Assembly (NCBI RefSeq): GCF_018614415.1
Contig: NZ_JAGGOO010000077.1
Coordinates: forward strand, 1 to 54,556
Direction: 5' to 3'
Length of the DNA: 54,556 bases
From: Streptomyces sp. ISL-12
GTDB taxonomy: Bacteria > Actinomycetota > Actinomycetes > Streptomycetales > Streptomycetaceae
Shown: in pieces, positions 43,041 to 50,727 of the stretch
Numbering within the stretch: position 1 is the first letter of the stretch
Layout of the letters: each line of letters begins with the position of its first letter
Notes under the pieces: model-generated
The model's input: the letters and a program-made list of their open reading frames with translations, nothing else
Told to the model about the DNA's origin: nothing
The model's database searches: none
Translations under genes and position numbers: made by a program

Positions 43041-44483
43041 CTATTCGATGGTCCGCGGTACGTTCCGATTACGGTCTTCCTCGGAGATCCAGGTCTCCTC
43101 GTCCTCGACCAAATAGTCCGGACGGTCACCAGTGCTGTTCTCGTCCTCGGGACGACGGCCCTTACGGCCCAGACCGCCCGCTCCTGCGCCTGCGGCGGCT
43201 CCGCGTTGCGTTCCACCGCGGCTGCCGTGCAGGCCGGCGCCTCCGCCAGTTCCCTTGCCGCTGATGCCCTTGGCCGCGCCCACTACACCACCACGGGACT
43301 TCGCGAGAGCTCCGCGACCGCCCGCACCGGCACCGGCACGACCCGCGGCGCCCGCTCCGGTGCCCGCGCCACCCATACCGGCACGGGCGCCGGCACCACG
43401 TCCCGCCACGCCGCCGGTCACGCTTCCGCGGCCACCGGTGATTCCAACACCTCGCCCGGTTCCGCCGCTTCGACCGACTCCGACCCCCACGCCAGGTGTC
43501 GCGATGCCCAGCCCTTGAGTGCCACCGGTGCTACCGCTGCTGCTGCCGCCTACAGAACCCCCAGTCACACTGGCACTGGGTCCCGACAGTCCGGGAGTGA
43601 TGCCGTCCACCTTCGTCTTCGACGTAGGCAGTTGAGTACCTCCTGTGACAGTGCGGTCAGCAGACACGGAGGGGGCGGGCTTGATGGTACTGGTGGAACC
43701 TGCGCTCCATGGCTTGCTAGTTGCACCCGAGCCACTGGGCCGTGATGCGCTTCCGCTAGGCACTGTGACAGCCGGAGGATATTCCACATCACGGCTTGGT
43801 TCTCCGATGTGGCCGTCACCAGAGTCTCTGATCGAGTTGTTCTTCAGATTCCGTGTGACGCGCATGTACTGAGCGCCCAGGTTCTCCATGACGGCAACGC
43901 CATTGAGCTGAGCCTCTCGACTCGCACCAATCTTACCTTCATTGATCTCTGCGACTTCCGCAGCTGTCAACTTGCGGTCTTTGAGATCACCAGCGACTGC
44001 TTCACCGTTGTCCCACTTCCAGTCGCTGAGAGCGTCACCGATCTTTGCCCATCCACTGGGCTCTTCGATGTCGTCCAACTGCGTCTTGAACCGACGCAAC
44101 TGTGCGCCCGCATCAGCCATCTGGCTACTATTGAGATCGGCATGCCAAGCCGTGTTCCGAAGGCTCTGCGCGATCTTGCGTGCTTCCTTCTCGAAGGCCT
44201 GCGCCGCTTCTCCTTCCCAATGCTCCAGGACGTTGTCGACCGACTTGTCGAGCAAGCCTGCGATACCACCTCCCTCGCCTCCGGCAAGAAGCTCGTTCAC
44301 CGTGCCCCAGTGACGGCCTACCTCTTCGATCAGATCGGGATTGGTTCCCTCAAGCATCTGCTTGAGTTCTTTGAGGGAGTAGTTGATGAACGAGGTCTTC
44401 GTCTGCGGTCGATCTGGGTCCGCAACACAGACGTCACTCTCAATCACGGGGGCGGGCAGTTCTTTGTCACCGGCCACTTGCAT
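43041..44483 (-). CDS. WXG protein with Gly-rich region and acidic tail
   Basis: A 480-aa protein. Residues 1-210 are helical with the WXG turn VLEHWEGEAAQAF near residue 87. About 230-430 is Ser/Thr/Gly-rich, then Ala/Gly/Arg low complexity. The last 45 residues are charged and look conserved (DRPDYLVEDEETWISEEDRN). Proteins of this shape are constant in Streptomyces T7SS loci and are sometimes misnamed IF-2 because of the Gly/Arg region. Likely a secreted substrate or structural component; no enzyme domain. The start of the ORF (MQVAGDKELPAP) fits the ribosome site GGAGG just upstream. Confidence 0.83.
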   Translation of the reverse strand: MQVAGDKELPAPVIESDVCVADPDRPQTKTSFINYSLKELKQMLEGTNPDLIEEVGRHWGTVNELLAGGEGGGIAGLLDKSVDNVLEHWEGEAAQAFEKEARKIAQSLRNTAWHADLNSSQMADAGAQLRRFKTQLDDIEEPSGWAKIGDALSDWKWDNGEAVAGDLKDRKLTAAEVAEINEGKIGASREAQLNGVAVMENLGAQYMRVTRNLKNNSIRDSGDGHIGEPSRDVEYPPAVTVPSGSASRPSGSGATSKPWSAGSTSTIKPAPSVSADRTVTGGTQLPTSKTKVDGITPGLSGPSASVTGGSVGGSSSGSTGGTQGLGIATPGVGVGVGRSGGTGRGVGITGGRGSVTGGVAGRGAGARAGMGGAGTGAGAAGRAGAGAGGRGALAKSRGGVVGAAKGISGKGTGGGAGLHGSRGGTQRGAAAGAGAGGLGRKGRRPEDENSTGDRPDYLVEDEETWISEEDRNRNVPRTIE

Positions 44484-44512
44484 TCCTCCTTAATGTGTAC
44501 TTACTGGACCGA

Positions 44513-44848
44513 TTACTTGAAGCTGCCCTCGCCACCACCCATTTGATTCTTGTTCGCGTACTCCTGCTCGGTGTACTTGTCTTTCACCTTGGAGGTACTG
44601 CTGCCGAACTTGTCGATCAGGTCGTGCAGTCCACTGATCGCACTCTCGAGGTCAGTCTTCGCCGTCTTATGAGCGTCGAACAGCTCTTTCGCCTCCTGGA
44701 ACGCTCCACCGTTCCCGAACGCGCTCGCCGGGATTTCCGTGTTGTATCGAGACGTCTGCCCCGCTTTGTCCATGTCATCGAGCAACGACCAAAGCCTCCG
44801 GATCACCTCATCCAGAGCGCTGAGATCAACCCGCATTCCGTTACTCAT
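44513..44848 (-). CDS. Small helical T7SS target protein
   Basis: A 111-aa protein. Two helices (about 8-31 and 52-82) surround a loop with SAFGNGGAFQEAKELF, and KDKYTEQEY near the end contains YTEQE, a YxxxE match. It is 29 bases upstream of the large WXG gene at 43041 on the same strand, repeating the small-then-large order seen at 30407/30712 and 41222/40065. Probable substrate or partner. Confidence 0.78.
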   Translation of the reverse strand: MSNGMRVDLSALDEVIRRLWSLLDDMDKAGQTSRYNTEIPASAFGNGGAFQEAKELFDAHKTAKTDLESAISGLHDLIDKFGSSTSKVKDKYTEQEYANKNQMGGGEGSFK

Positions 44849-44920
44849 ACCCCGTTGTCCTCTCCCCTGTTTCTCAAGTCTTCCGCGCGCCCGGTAGCCA
44901 CGGCAGCCAGGTCAGCCAGG

Positions 44921-46210
44921 TCATCGCCCAGCCCGGCCGACCCCGTCGTCCCGCCGACTGCGCCAGTCCCGCACAGCCACCCCGCTCCCCGCAACCACCA
45001 GGGCCAAGATCAACCCCGTGCCCAGCACGTAGATGGCTGTCCGGCGTTCCCGTTCCGCCTCGCTCTCGCCCATGGTCACCGCCATGGGGACGACCCCGCC
45101 GGAGCCGGCCTCGACCGGTGGGTCCGGGGTCGGGGTGGTGGCCGGGGTGGAGTCGGCCGAGAGGGCGGCGACCGGGTCGATGACGCCCCAGCCGAGGAAG
45201 CGGTTCGGGCCGCGGCCCGGGCGTTGGGCCGTTTCCTCGATGCGGGTGGCGATCTGGGCAGCGCTCCACTTCGGGTTCTTTTCCTTCAGGAGGGCCGCGA
45301 CGCCCGCGACGTACGGAGCCGCGAAGCTCGTTCCGTCGGCGGTGCACTGGCCGCCCTTGGGCACCGTGGAGACCATGCCGACGCCCGGTGCCGCGATGTC
45401 GACGAATTCGCCCGCCTGTGAGAAGTAGGCGCGCTCGTCATTGCGGTCGGAGGCCGCCACCGCCAGGACTCCCGGGTAGGAGGCCGGGTAGGTGTCGGCG
45501 GACTTGCCGTCGGCCCCGTCGTTGCCGGCGGCTGCCACGACCAGGACGCCCGCGTCCACGGCCGCCGCGACGGCGGACCGCAGTTCGAGGTTGTCTTCCT
45601 TCGCCGCGGTGTCCGAGGAGATGTTGATGATCTCCGCGCCCTTGGCGACCGCGTCCCGGATCGCCTGCGACATCGTCTTGGAGTTGCCCTCCTTCTCCTC
45701 TCCGCCGGTGTAGCGGAAGGAGAGGATCTTGGCGTCCGGCGCGATGCCGACGAAGCCGGTGCCCTTCATCTGGCGGGCGGCGATGATGCCCGCGACCCGG
45801 GTGCCGTGGCCCTCGATGTCCTCGGTTCCGTCGGTGGAGCCGACGTAGTCCTTGCCGCCGGAGGCCATGGCGTTGCGCAGTTGCGCGTTGGAGTCGTCGA
45901 CTCCCGTGTCGATCACCGCAACGGTGACGCCCTTGCCCGTCGCCTCCCCCCACAGCTGGTCCAGGAGGAGTCGCTGGAGTGACCACGGCGTGGACTTGAT
46001 GACGTCGCCGCCGAACACGCACTCCGTGCTGGCCGACAGGCCGAAGTCCGTGCTGCCGGCGTCGGTGGGGTGTGTCGGCGTGGTCGCGTCCGCTAGTGCC
46101 GGTGGCGCCGAGGCCAGGCAGATGCCGGTCACCGCGAGCACGCCGAATGTCCGCCGCAGTGCGCGGGTCCCACGGGCACGGCTGCGCGTACGGGCTGTCC
46201 GGACCTTCAC
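44921..46210 (-). CDS. mycP: Mycosin, subtilisin-like T7SS protease (copy 2)
   Basis: A 429-aa S8 protease with signal peptide (residues 1-40), Asp101 (AVIDTGVD), His135 (GHGTRVAG), Asn230 (AAAGN) and Ser295 (DGTSFAAP). Cys64 and Cys289 could form the disulphide typical of mycosins. The C-terminal helix is YVLGTGLILALVVAGSGVAV. I prefer the GTG at 46210 (GGAGG eight bases upstream); ATG at 46225 is also possible. High-GC DNA and position next to esxA/esxB/eccB make this the likely native mycosin of the locus. Confidence 0.92.
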   Translation of the reverse strand: MKVRTARTRSRARGTRALRRTFGVLAVTGICLASAPPALADATTPTHPTDAGSTDFGLSASTECVFGGDVIKSTPWSLQRLLLDQLWGEATGKGVTVAVIDTGVDDSNAQLRNAMASGGKDYVGSTDGTEDIEGHGTRVAGIIAARQMKGTGFVGIAPDAKILSFRYTGGEEKEGNSKTMSQAIRDAVAKGAEIINISSDTAAKEDNLELRSAVAAAVDAGVLVVAAAGNDGADGKSADTYPASYPGVLAVAASDRNDERAYFSQAGEFVDIAAPGVGMVSTVPKGGQCTADGTSFAAPYVAGVAALLKEKNPKWSAAQIATRIEETAQRPGRGPNRFLGWGVIDPVAALSADSTPATTPTPDPPVEAGSGGVVPMAVTMGESEAERERRTAIYVLGTGLILALVVAGSGVAVRDWRSRRDDGVGRAGR

Positions 46211-46352
46211 GTGCAGGCCCTCCATCTCCAGGCTCCCAAGGCGTACTTGCTTTCCTCGGGGTACATCCCTGAAGCAGAGTTCGGCCCAGCCGACGACATC
46301 GCGTCCGCTGGGCCGATCTGCTTCATGTCACATCCCCCGGGTCGTGACGGGC

Positions 46353-46637
46353 TCAGCCCCAGGTCGCGGCGTTGCTCTTCTCCGTGGCCTGGTAGTTGTC
46401 AGCGGCGCTCTGCAGCGCCGTGGAGATCTTCAGCAGGGTCGCGTGCAGGTCCTGGGCGGTCTGGTCCCACTCACGCTGCTTGCGCTGGTAGCCCTCCTGC
46501 GCCTCACCCTCCCAGGTGTTGGCGACACGCTTGACCGCGGCCTCGAGGTCGTCGAGCTGCTGCTTGATGCGACCGGCGGTCGTCTTCACGTCCGTGGACG
46601 CGTTGGTGATGGTTGCGTAATTGACGAGAATCGACAT
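46353..46637 (-). CDS. esxA: WXG100 protein EsxA-like
   Basis: A 94-aa classic WXG100 protein: two helices joined by the turn NTWEGEAQ (Trp42-Glu-Gly44), and YQATE (Tyr82-Glu86) matching the YxxxD/E export motif. It forms a tandem pair with the gene at 46767. The two proteins are expected to fold as an antiparallel heterodimer exported by the ESX machine. In Streptomyces, loss of this pair affects development, from published work on S. coelicolor esxAB. Confidence 0.94.
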   Translation of the reverse strand: MSILVNYATITNASTDVKTTAGRIKQQLDDLEAAVKRVANTWEGEAQEGYQRKQREWDQTAQDLHATLLKISTALQSAADNYQATEKSNAATWG

Positions 46638-46681
46638 CGTCGCTTCCTTTCAGGAAGAGTCGTGGAGAGAAAGTCAGTAGA

Positions 46682-46719
46682 GACCGACCCAGACCGGTAT
46701 GGATCGACCTGGATCGGTC
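46682..46719 (-). promoter_or_regulatory. Intercistronic stem-loop between esx genes
   Basis: GACCGACCCAG (46682-46692) can pair with CTGGATCGGTC (46709-46719) at 10 of 11 positions, in the 129-base gap between the two esx genes. It could be a processing or attenuation element that sets the relative level of the two proteins. Several GGATCG repeats lie around it. Confidence 0.4.
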
Positions 46720-46766
46720 GCTCACGGTCAGGATCGGGAAGAACAGCTCAGTTCCGCTCGGCTCGG

Positions 46767-47078
46767 TCAGCCGAAGTCGGACATGATCTTGCTGATCTCG
46801 GAGTTCTGCTGCTCCTCCGACGCGGAGTAGTTGCTCCGCGTGGAGTCCACGGCTTCCTTGATGTCGGCGAGGATGTCGCTCATCTTCTTCGCGTCCGAGT
46901 TCCAGCGGTCCTGCAGCTGGCGGTAGGACTGCGCCGCCTGGCCCTGCCAGCCGCCGGCGATCTGGTCGATCACTCCGTTGAGGCGGCGGATCTCGCCCTG
47001 CAGCTGGCCGTTGACGGTGCTGATGTCACCGGAGAGCTTGGTGAGTTCGTCCTCTGTTACCCGGAACTGGCCGGCCAT
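46767..47078 (-). CDS. esxB: WXG100 protein EsxB-like
   Basis: A 103-aa WXG100 protein, start ATG at 47078 with GGAAGG seven bases upstream. Turn GGWQGQAAQ (Trp44-Gln-Gly46). YSASE (Tyr84-Glu88) fits YxxxD/E, followed by an extended arm ending SKIMSDFG, the position of the EccC-binding arm in CFP-10/EsxB proteins. A longer ORF to 47165 is open but lacks a site. First gene of the esx pair, downstream of eccB. Confidence 0.94.
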   Translation of the reverse strand: MAGQFRVTEDELTKLSGDISTVNGQLQGEIRRLNGVIDQIAGGWQGQAAQSYRQLQDRWNSDAKKMSDILADIKEAVDSTRSNYSASEEQQNSEISKIMSDFG

Positions 47079-47273
47079 GGTGAAACCTTCCCCGTTGTCG
47101 TCGTTGTTCCGGGAAACCTGCACGGTCGGCCCGGAAAGTTTCGCAGCGTTGCACGCTGGTGACACTCTATCGTCAGCCTGTCACTCATCCACAGACATGA
47201 CCAATCAGTTACACGGCTCACACACTTGAGCGATCGGTCCGTTATCCGCGCCCGGTCCAGCCGCCGGAACCGG
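47079..47273 (-). promoter_or_regulatory. esx upstream region with inverted repeat
   Basis: The 195-base gap between eccB and the esx pair. It holds an imperfectly palindromic site, GTGACA-N14-TGTCAC (47159-47164 and 47179-47184), overlapping a possible -10 (TAGAGT on minus, 47169-47164). This could be the promoter and operator for esxB-esxA. No good -35 was found. Confidence 0.35.
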
Positions 47274-48860
47274 TCACTGGCTCTGCGGCTGCGCGGCGCT
47301 GCCCGTGTCCAGCGTGGGCCCCTTGGGGATGAACGTCGCCCAGGTCTGCGGCACGATCGCGGGGCTGGAGACGTCCTCGTAGCCGAGCCGGGTGCGCGCC
47401 TTGTCCGTCTCGCTCGCCTCGCCCGAGGCGGAATCCGCGGAAGAGGCACTCCCGCCGTCCGACGCCTCGCTGTCGTTGTTCGCCGGCAACGAGTACCGCA
47501 GGCCCGTGTCGGTCAGCAAGTACGTCGCCCCGCCACCGCCGGCCGCACCGGTGACCTCCTGGAAGAGCAGGCCCGAGCCGGACGAGACGGAGGCGCTCAG
47601 CGAATCGGCGATGGCCTTCTTCGGGTACGTCGTCCCGGCCCAGGCGGCCAGCTCCGGCTTCTTGTCCTCGCCGATGGTGCCCTTGTACACGCTGCACGAG
47701 GTGGTGTACGCCTCGTCGGTCGCCGTCGCGGCCGGGTTGGCCTGCCCCGGAACCGACTGGGGCCAGCCCTTGTCGGCGTAGAACTTGTCGGCGGCACCGC
47801 CGTTGGCCTCGATGATGGTCTGGGTGTCGACCCTGATGTCGTCGATGCTGTCCGTCCCGTAGGCCTGCTGCGCGGCGGGCGACGCCTTGAGCAGGTCGGC
47901 GACGAACGGCGTGACGGCGGCGACCTTGTCCTCGAGGACGATGTAGTACTGCTCGCCCTGCGCGTCCTTCGCCCGCAGTACCCGGCCCACCGTGGCGGCT
48001 TCGGCGGGGAGTCCCCGGACCGAGGTCGGCTGCCCGACGGACGGGACCTCCGGGAAGGTGATGTCCCCGCCGTCGTTGAGGGTGCTCAGCCACTCCTGGC
48101 TCACCGGCTGCGGCTCGGCCGAGGTGCCGATGACGGCGGCCCGCAACTGCTCCATGGTCGTGCTGTTCAGGCCCGACTCACCGCCCAGCAGGAAGCGGTT
48201 GCCCTCGCCGTCGACCAGGTACTGCGCACCGGTCTTGGAGTCGACTACGTACAGGGCCTCACGGGCGTCGACCTTGCCCGTGTCGTCGAGCGACTTGGCG
48301 TCGGCGGCGTCAAGCACGAAGACCGCGCGGTCGATGGCGTCCTGCGAGCCCGGAGCCGGACGCTCGCATACCGCCCAGGTCTTCGGCTTCTCCGCGTCCT
48401 CCTTGGAGGGCAGCCGGTCCGGCGCGTAGGGGATGCCGAGGGTCGCGCCGTGCGGGATGTCGCTCTTGTCGATCTCCTTGCCGGCGACCTCGATGACGCT
48501 GCCCTTGCCCTTGTCGAGGAGGAGCTTGGCGGAGGCGTAGTTGAGTACGGGGTGCAGGGTCGGCGTCTTCTTGCCGTTGGACGCCTCGTCGTTGAGGACG
48601 ACGTAGCGCGTCGTGGAGTCGCTGTCGACGATGATGTACTCGCCCGGCTTGTCCCAGCCCTGGGGTGCCGTCGGCTTGATCACGCCCCAGGCGATGAAGC
48701 CCACCACCAGTACGACACCGACCGCCAGGCTGGGCATCACCGTGCGGACGGGGCGCGGTGCGCCCTCCTCCGAGCCTCCCGGTGACGGCGCCAGGAACGC
48801 CGCGACGGTGCGCTTGCGAGCGAACGTGTAGGCGGCGAGCTCGTCCTGACGCTTTGCCAT
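47274..48860 (-). CDS. eccB: T7SS core protein EccB
   Basis: A 528-aa protein. Short cytoplasmic N-terminus with the family motif RQDELAAYTFARKRTVAAFL, one membrane helix (about residues 45-65), then a large extracytoplasmic domain with EccB repeat features (PTLHPVLNYASAKLLLDKGK, RFLLGGESGLNS, PSVGQPTSVRGLPAEAATVG, TYLLTDTGLRYSLP) and a paired cysteine (CERPAPG, TTSCSVYKG). I chose the ATG at 48860 (MAKRQDELA) with a GGGGA site; the longer ORF upstream only reads through the tandem repeats. Transcribed toward the esx genes and mycosin 2. Confidence 0.94.
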   Translation of the reverse strand: MAKRQDELAAYTFARKRTVAAFLAPSPGGSEEGAPRPVRTVMPSLAVGVVLVVGFIAWGVIKPTAPQGWDKPGEYIIVDSDSTTRYVVLNDEASNGKKTPTLHPVLNYASAKLLLDKGKGSVIEVAGKEIDKSDIPHGATLGIPYAPDRLPSKEDAEKPKTWAVCERPAPGSQDAIDRAVFVLDAADAKSLDDTGKVDAREALYVVDSKTGAQYLVDGEGNRFLLGGESGLNSTTMEQLRAAVIGTSAEPQPVSQEWLSTLNDGGDITFPEVPSVGQPTSVRGLPAEAATVGRVLRAKDAQGEQYYIVLEDKVAAVTPFVADLLKASPAAQQAYGTDSIDDIRVDTQTIIEANGGAADKFYADKGWPQSVPGQANPAATATDEAYTTSCSVYKGTIGEDKKPELAAWAGTTYPKKAIADSLSASVSSGSGLLFQEVTGAAGGGGATYLLTDTGLRYSLPANNDSEASDGGSASSADSASGEASETDKARTRLGYEDVSSPAIVPQTWATFIPKGPTLDTGSAAQPQSQ

Positions 48861-48884
48861 GGTCCCCGTATCTCCCGTTTGGTC

Positions 48885-49040
48885 ATGCTCGATCGTGTGG
48901 TGTTGTTCGATCGTGGTGTGACGTCCGGCCGTGTTCGTGGTGCTCGATCGGGCTTCGTGATGCCCGATCGGGCTTCGTGGCGCCCGGTCGTGCCTCACGG
49001 TGCCCGATCGTGCCTCGTGGTGCCCGGTCACGCTCGGGCC
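48885..49040. repeat. 20-bp tandem repeats in eccB-eccE divergent region
   Basis: Four units in exact 20-base register at 48941-49020, consensus TGCCCGATCGTGCCTCGTGG, with degenerate copies on both sides (48885-48940 and 49021-49034). Most units contain CGATCG or CGGTCG. The array starts about 25 bases upstream of the eccB start and would lie in the eccB 5' region. The remaining part of the 541-base gap (49041-49401) has no gene. TACCGT near 49281 is a weak -10 candidate for eccE. Confidence 0.85.
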
Positions 49041-49401
49041 GCGCGGCCCCCGCGCGGGACTCGTCACCCCTCGCGCTCACGGCCCGTCGCACTCGAAGGC
49101 CGCTCCGCCCGCGCAGGCACCTACTATGCCCTGCGTCGCGGAACGGTGATCCACCAGGTATACAGCCGTCCCCGCATCTTCACAGAGCTTCCCCGCAACA
49201 CCGCGCCGCGCACGGCCGGTCCATGACAGGCTGGACGGCCGGGGTCCGGTGTCCCCTGTGTCGCCTCGCGTTCCGCAACGGGTACCGTGAGCCACTCGCA
49301 TGGATGATGGGGCCATCGGCGCTCCTGGCCCGTCGCCGGGACCTCTGCGGAGGCTCTCGCCGACGATCGGCCGCACACTTCGCGAAAGGGATGTCCGGGG
49401 G

Positions 49402-50727
49402 ATGACCAGCGGTACGAGCACTCGGCGCGGACGCCGCGCACAGCAGCGACAGGGGGGTCCGGCCAGCGGCGGACGCGCCCCGGCCGCACCGCCCCCTTCC
49501 GCCGCCGCGTCGCCGCGCACACTGCCTCGTCCCGGCGGCCTGGGTCCGGTGCGGCTGCAGCAGCTCATCCTCGTGGAACTCGCGGCAGCGATCATGCTGG
49601 CCGCCTGGGTCGCCGACGTGTCCTGGCTGCTGATCCCGGCCGGAGTGGTGGCCGCGCTGCTGCTGCTCCTGGCGGTGCTGCGCCGGGGCAGCCGTCCGCT
49701 GCCCGAGTGGTACGAGACGGCGCGCGCGCTCAGGCACCGCCGCCGCGAGGCCAAGCTGCCCGTCCCCCCGGGCACGGACCCGATGCTGGCTGCCGCCGTG
49801 GAGTGCGATCCCGCCCTGCGGACGTACGACTTCGTGTCCCGTGACGACCGTTCGATCGGCATGATCGGTGACGGCACCTTCCTGACCACCGTGCTCTTCG
49901 TGCAGCCGGCGGACCAGCCGCTGCGCCCGGAGGCGGCCGGACGGCAGTTGCCGCTGCGGCTGATCCAGGAGGCCCTGGAGGTCGACGGTATCCGTCTCGC
50001 CTCCGCCCAGGTCGTGCAGCACACCCAGCCGGCTCCCGCGCCGCATCTGCCCGCGCAGTCGCTCGCCGCCCGGTCGTACGGTCCCCTTCAGGCGCAGACC
50101 GGTTCTCCCGCGCTCCGGTTGACCTGGGTCGCCCTCAAGCTCGACCCGGAGCTGTGCCCGGAGGCGGTGCAGGCCCGCGGGGACGGCGTCCCGGGGGCCC
50201 AGCGTGCCCTGCTGCGCGTGGCGGACCAGCTGGCGAGCAGACTGGCCGGGGCCGGCTTCAAGGCGACGATCCTGGACGAGACCGAACTGCTCCAGGCGCT
50301 GGCGACCTCCAGCTGCCTCAACCCCCGGGTCAACGCGCAGCACGCGCAGGACGGACGGTCGTCCCAGCGGCGTACGGTCGAGTCGGTGCGGACCTGGCGG
50401 GTCGACGACCGCTGGCACACGACGTACTGGGTCTCCCGCTGGCCCCAGTTGGGGAACGGCGGTGTGGCGCTGCCCCAGCTGGTCACGCAGTTCACCTCGC
50501 TGCCGGTGCTCGCCACGACGTTCAGCATGACCCTGAGCAAGGCCGGCAACCGGGGTGTCGCGCTCACCGGGCACGTCCGGATCACCGCCCGCGGTGACGA
50601 CGAACTCGGTCAGGTGGGACGCGAGTTGGAACGGGCCGCGAGCGCCGCGAAGGTCGGCCTCGTCCGTCTCGACCGGGAACAGGTTCCCGGAGCCCTCGCC
50701 ACTCTGCCGCTCGGAGGTACGAGCTGA
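49402..50727 (+). CDS. eccE: T7SS core protein EccE
   Basis: A 441-aa protein, ATG at 49402 directly behind GGGGG. A basic, Pro/Ala-rich N-terminal 45 residues precede two membrane helices (LILVELAAAIMLAAWVA and LLIPAGVVAALLLLLAVL, about 52-90). A soluble domain follows (RTYDFVSRDDRSIGMIGDG, VWTYWVSRWP-type segment TTYWVSRWPQLGNGG, LTGHVRITARGDDELG). That is the EccE plan: a peripheral subunit of the ESX membrane complex. Its stop and the ATG of the next gene share a base (TGATG). Confidence 0.92.
   Translation: MTSGTSTRRGRRAQQRQGGPASGGRAPAAPPPSAAASPRTLPRPGGLGPVRLQQLILVELAAAIMLAAWVADVSWLLIPAGVVAALLLLLAVLRRGSRPLPEWYETARALRHRRREAKLPVPPGTDPMLAAAVECDPALRTYDFVSRDDRSIGMIGDGTFLTTVLFVQPADQPLRPEAAGRQLPLRLIQEALEVDGIRLASAQVVQHTQPAPAPHLPAQSLAARSYGPLQAQTGSPALRLTWVALKLDPELCPEAVQARGDGVPGAQRALLRVADQLASRLAGAGFKATILDETELLQALATSSCLNPRVNAQHAQDGRSSQRRTVESVRTWRVDDRWHTTYWVSRWPQLGNGGVALPQLVTQFTSLPVLATTFSMTLSKAGNRGVALTGHVRITARGDDELGQVGRELERAASAAKVGLVRLDREQVPGALATLPLGGTS

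Noticed and set aside
43041..44483. Translation initiation factor IF-2
   Set aside because: The Gly/Arg-rich part can attract that name, but there is no GTPase domain; the N-terminus is a WXG helical module.
48885..49040. CRISPR array
   Set aside because: Repeats are directly adjacent with no spacers and no cas genes nearby; this is a tandem repeat.
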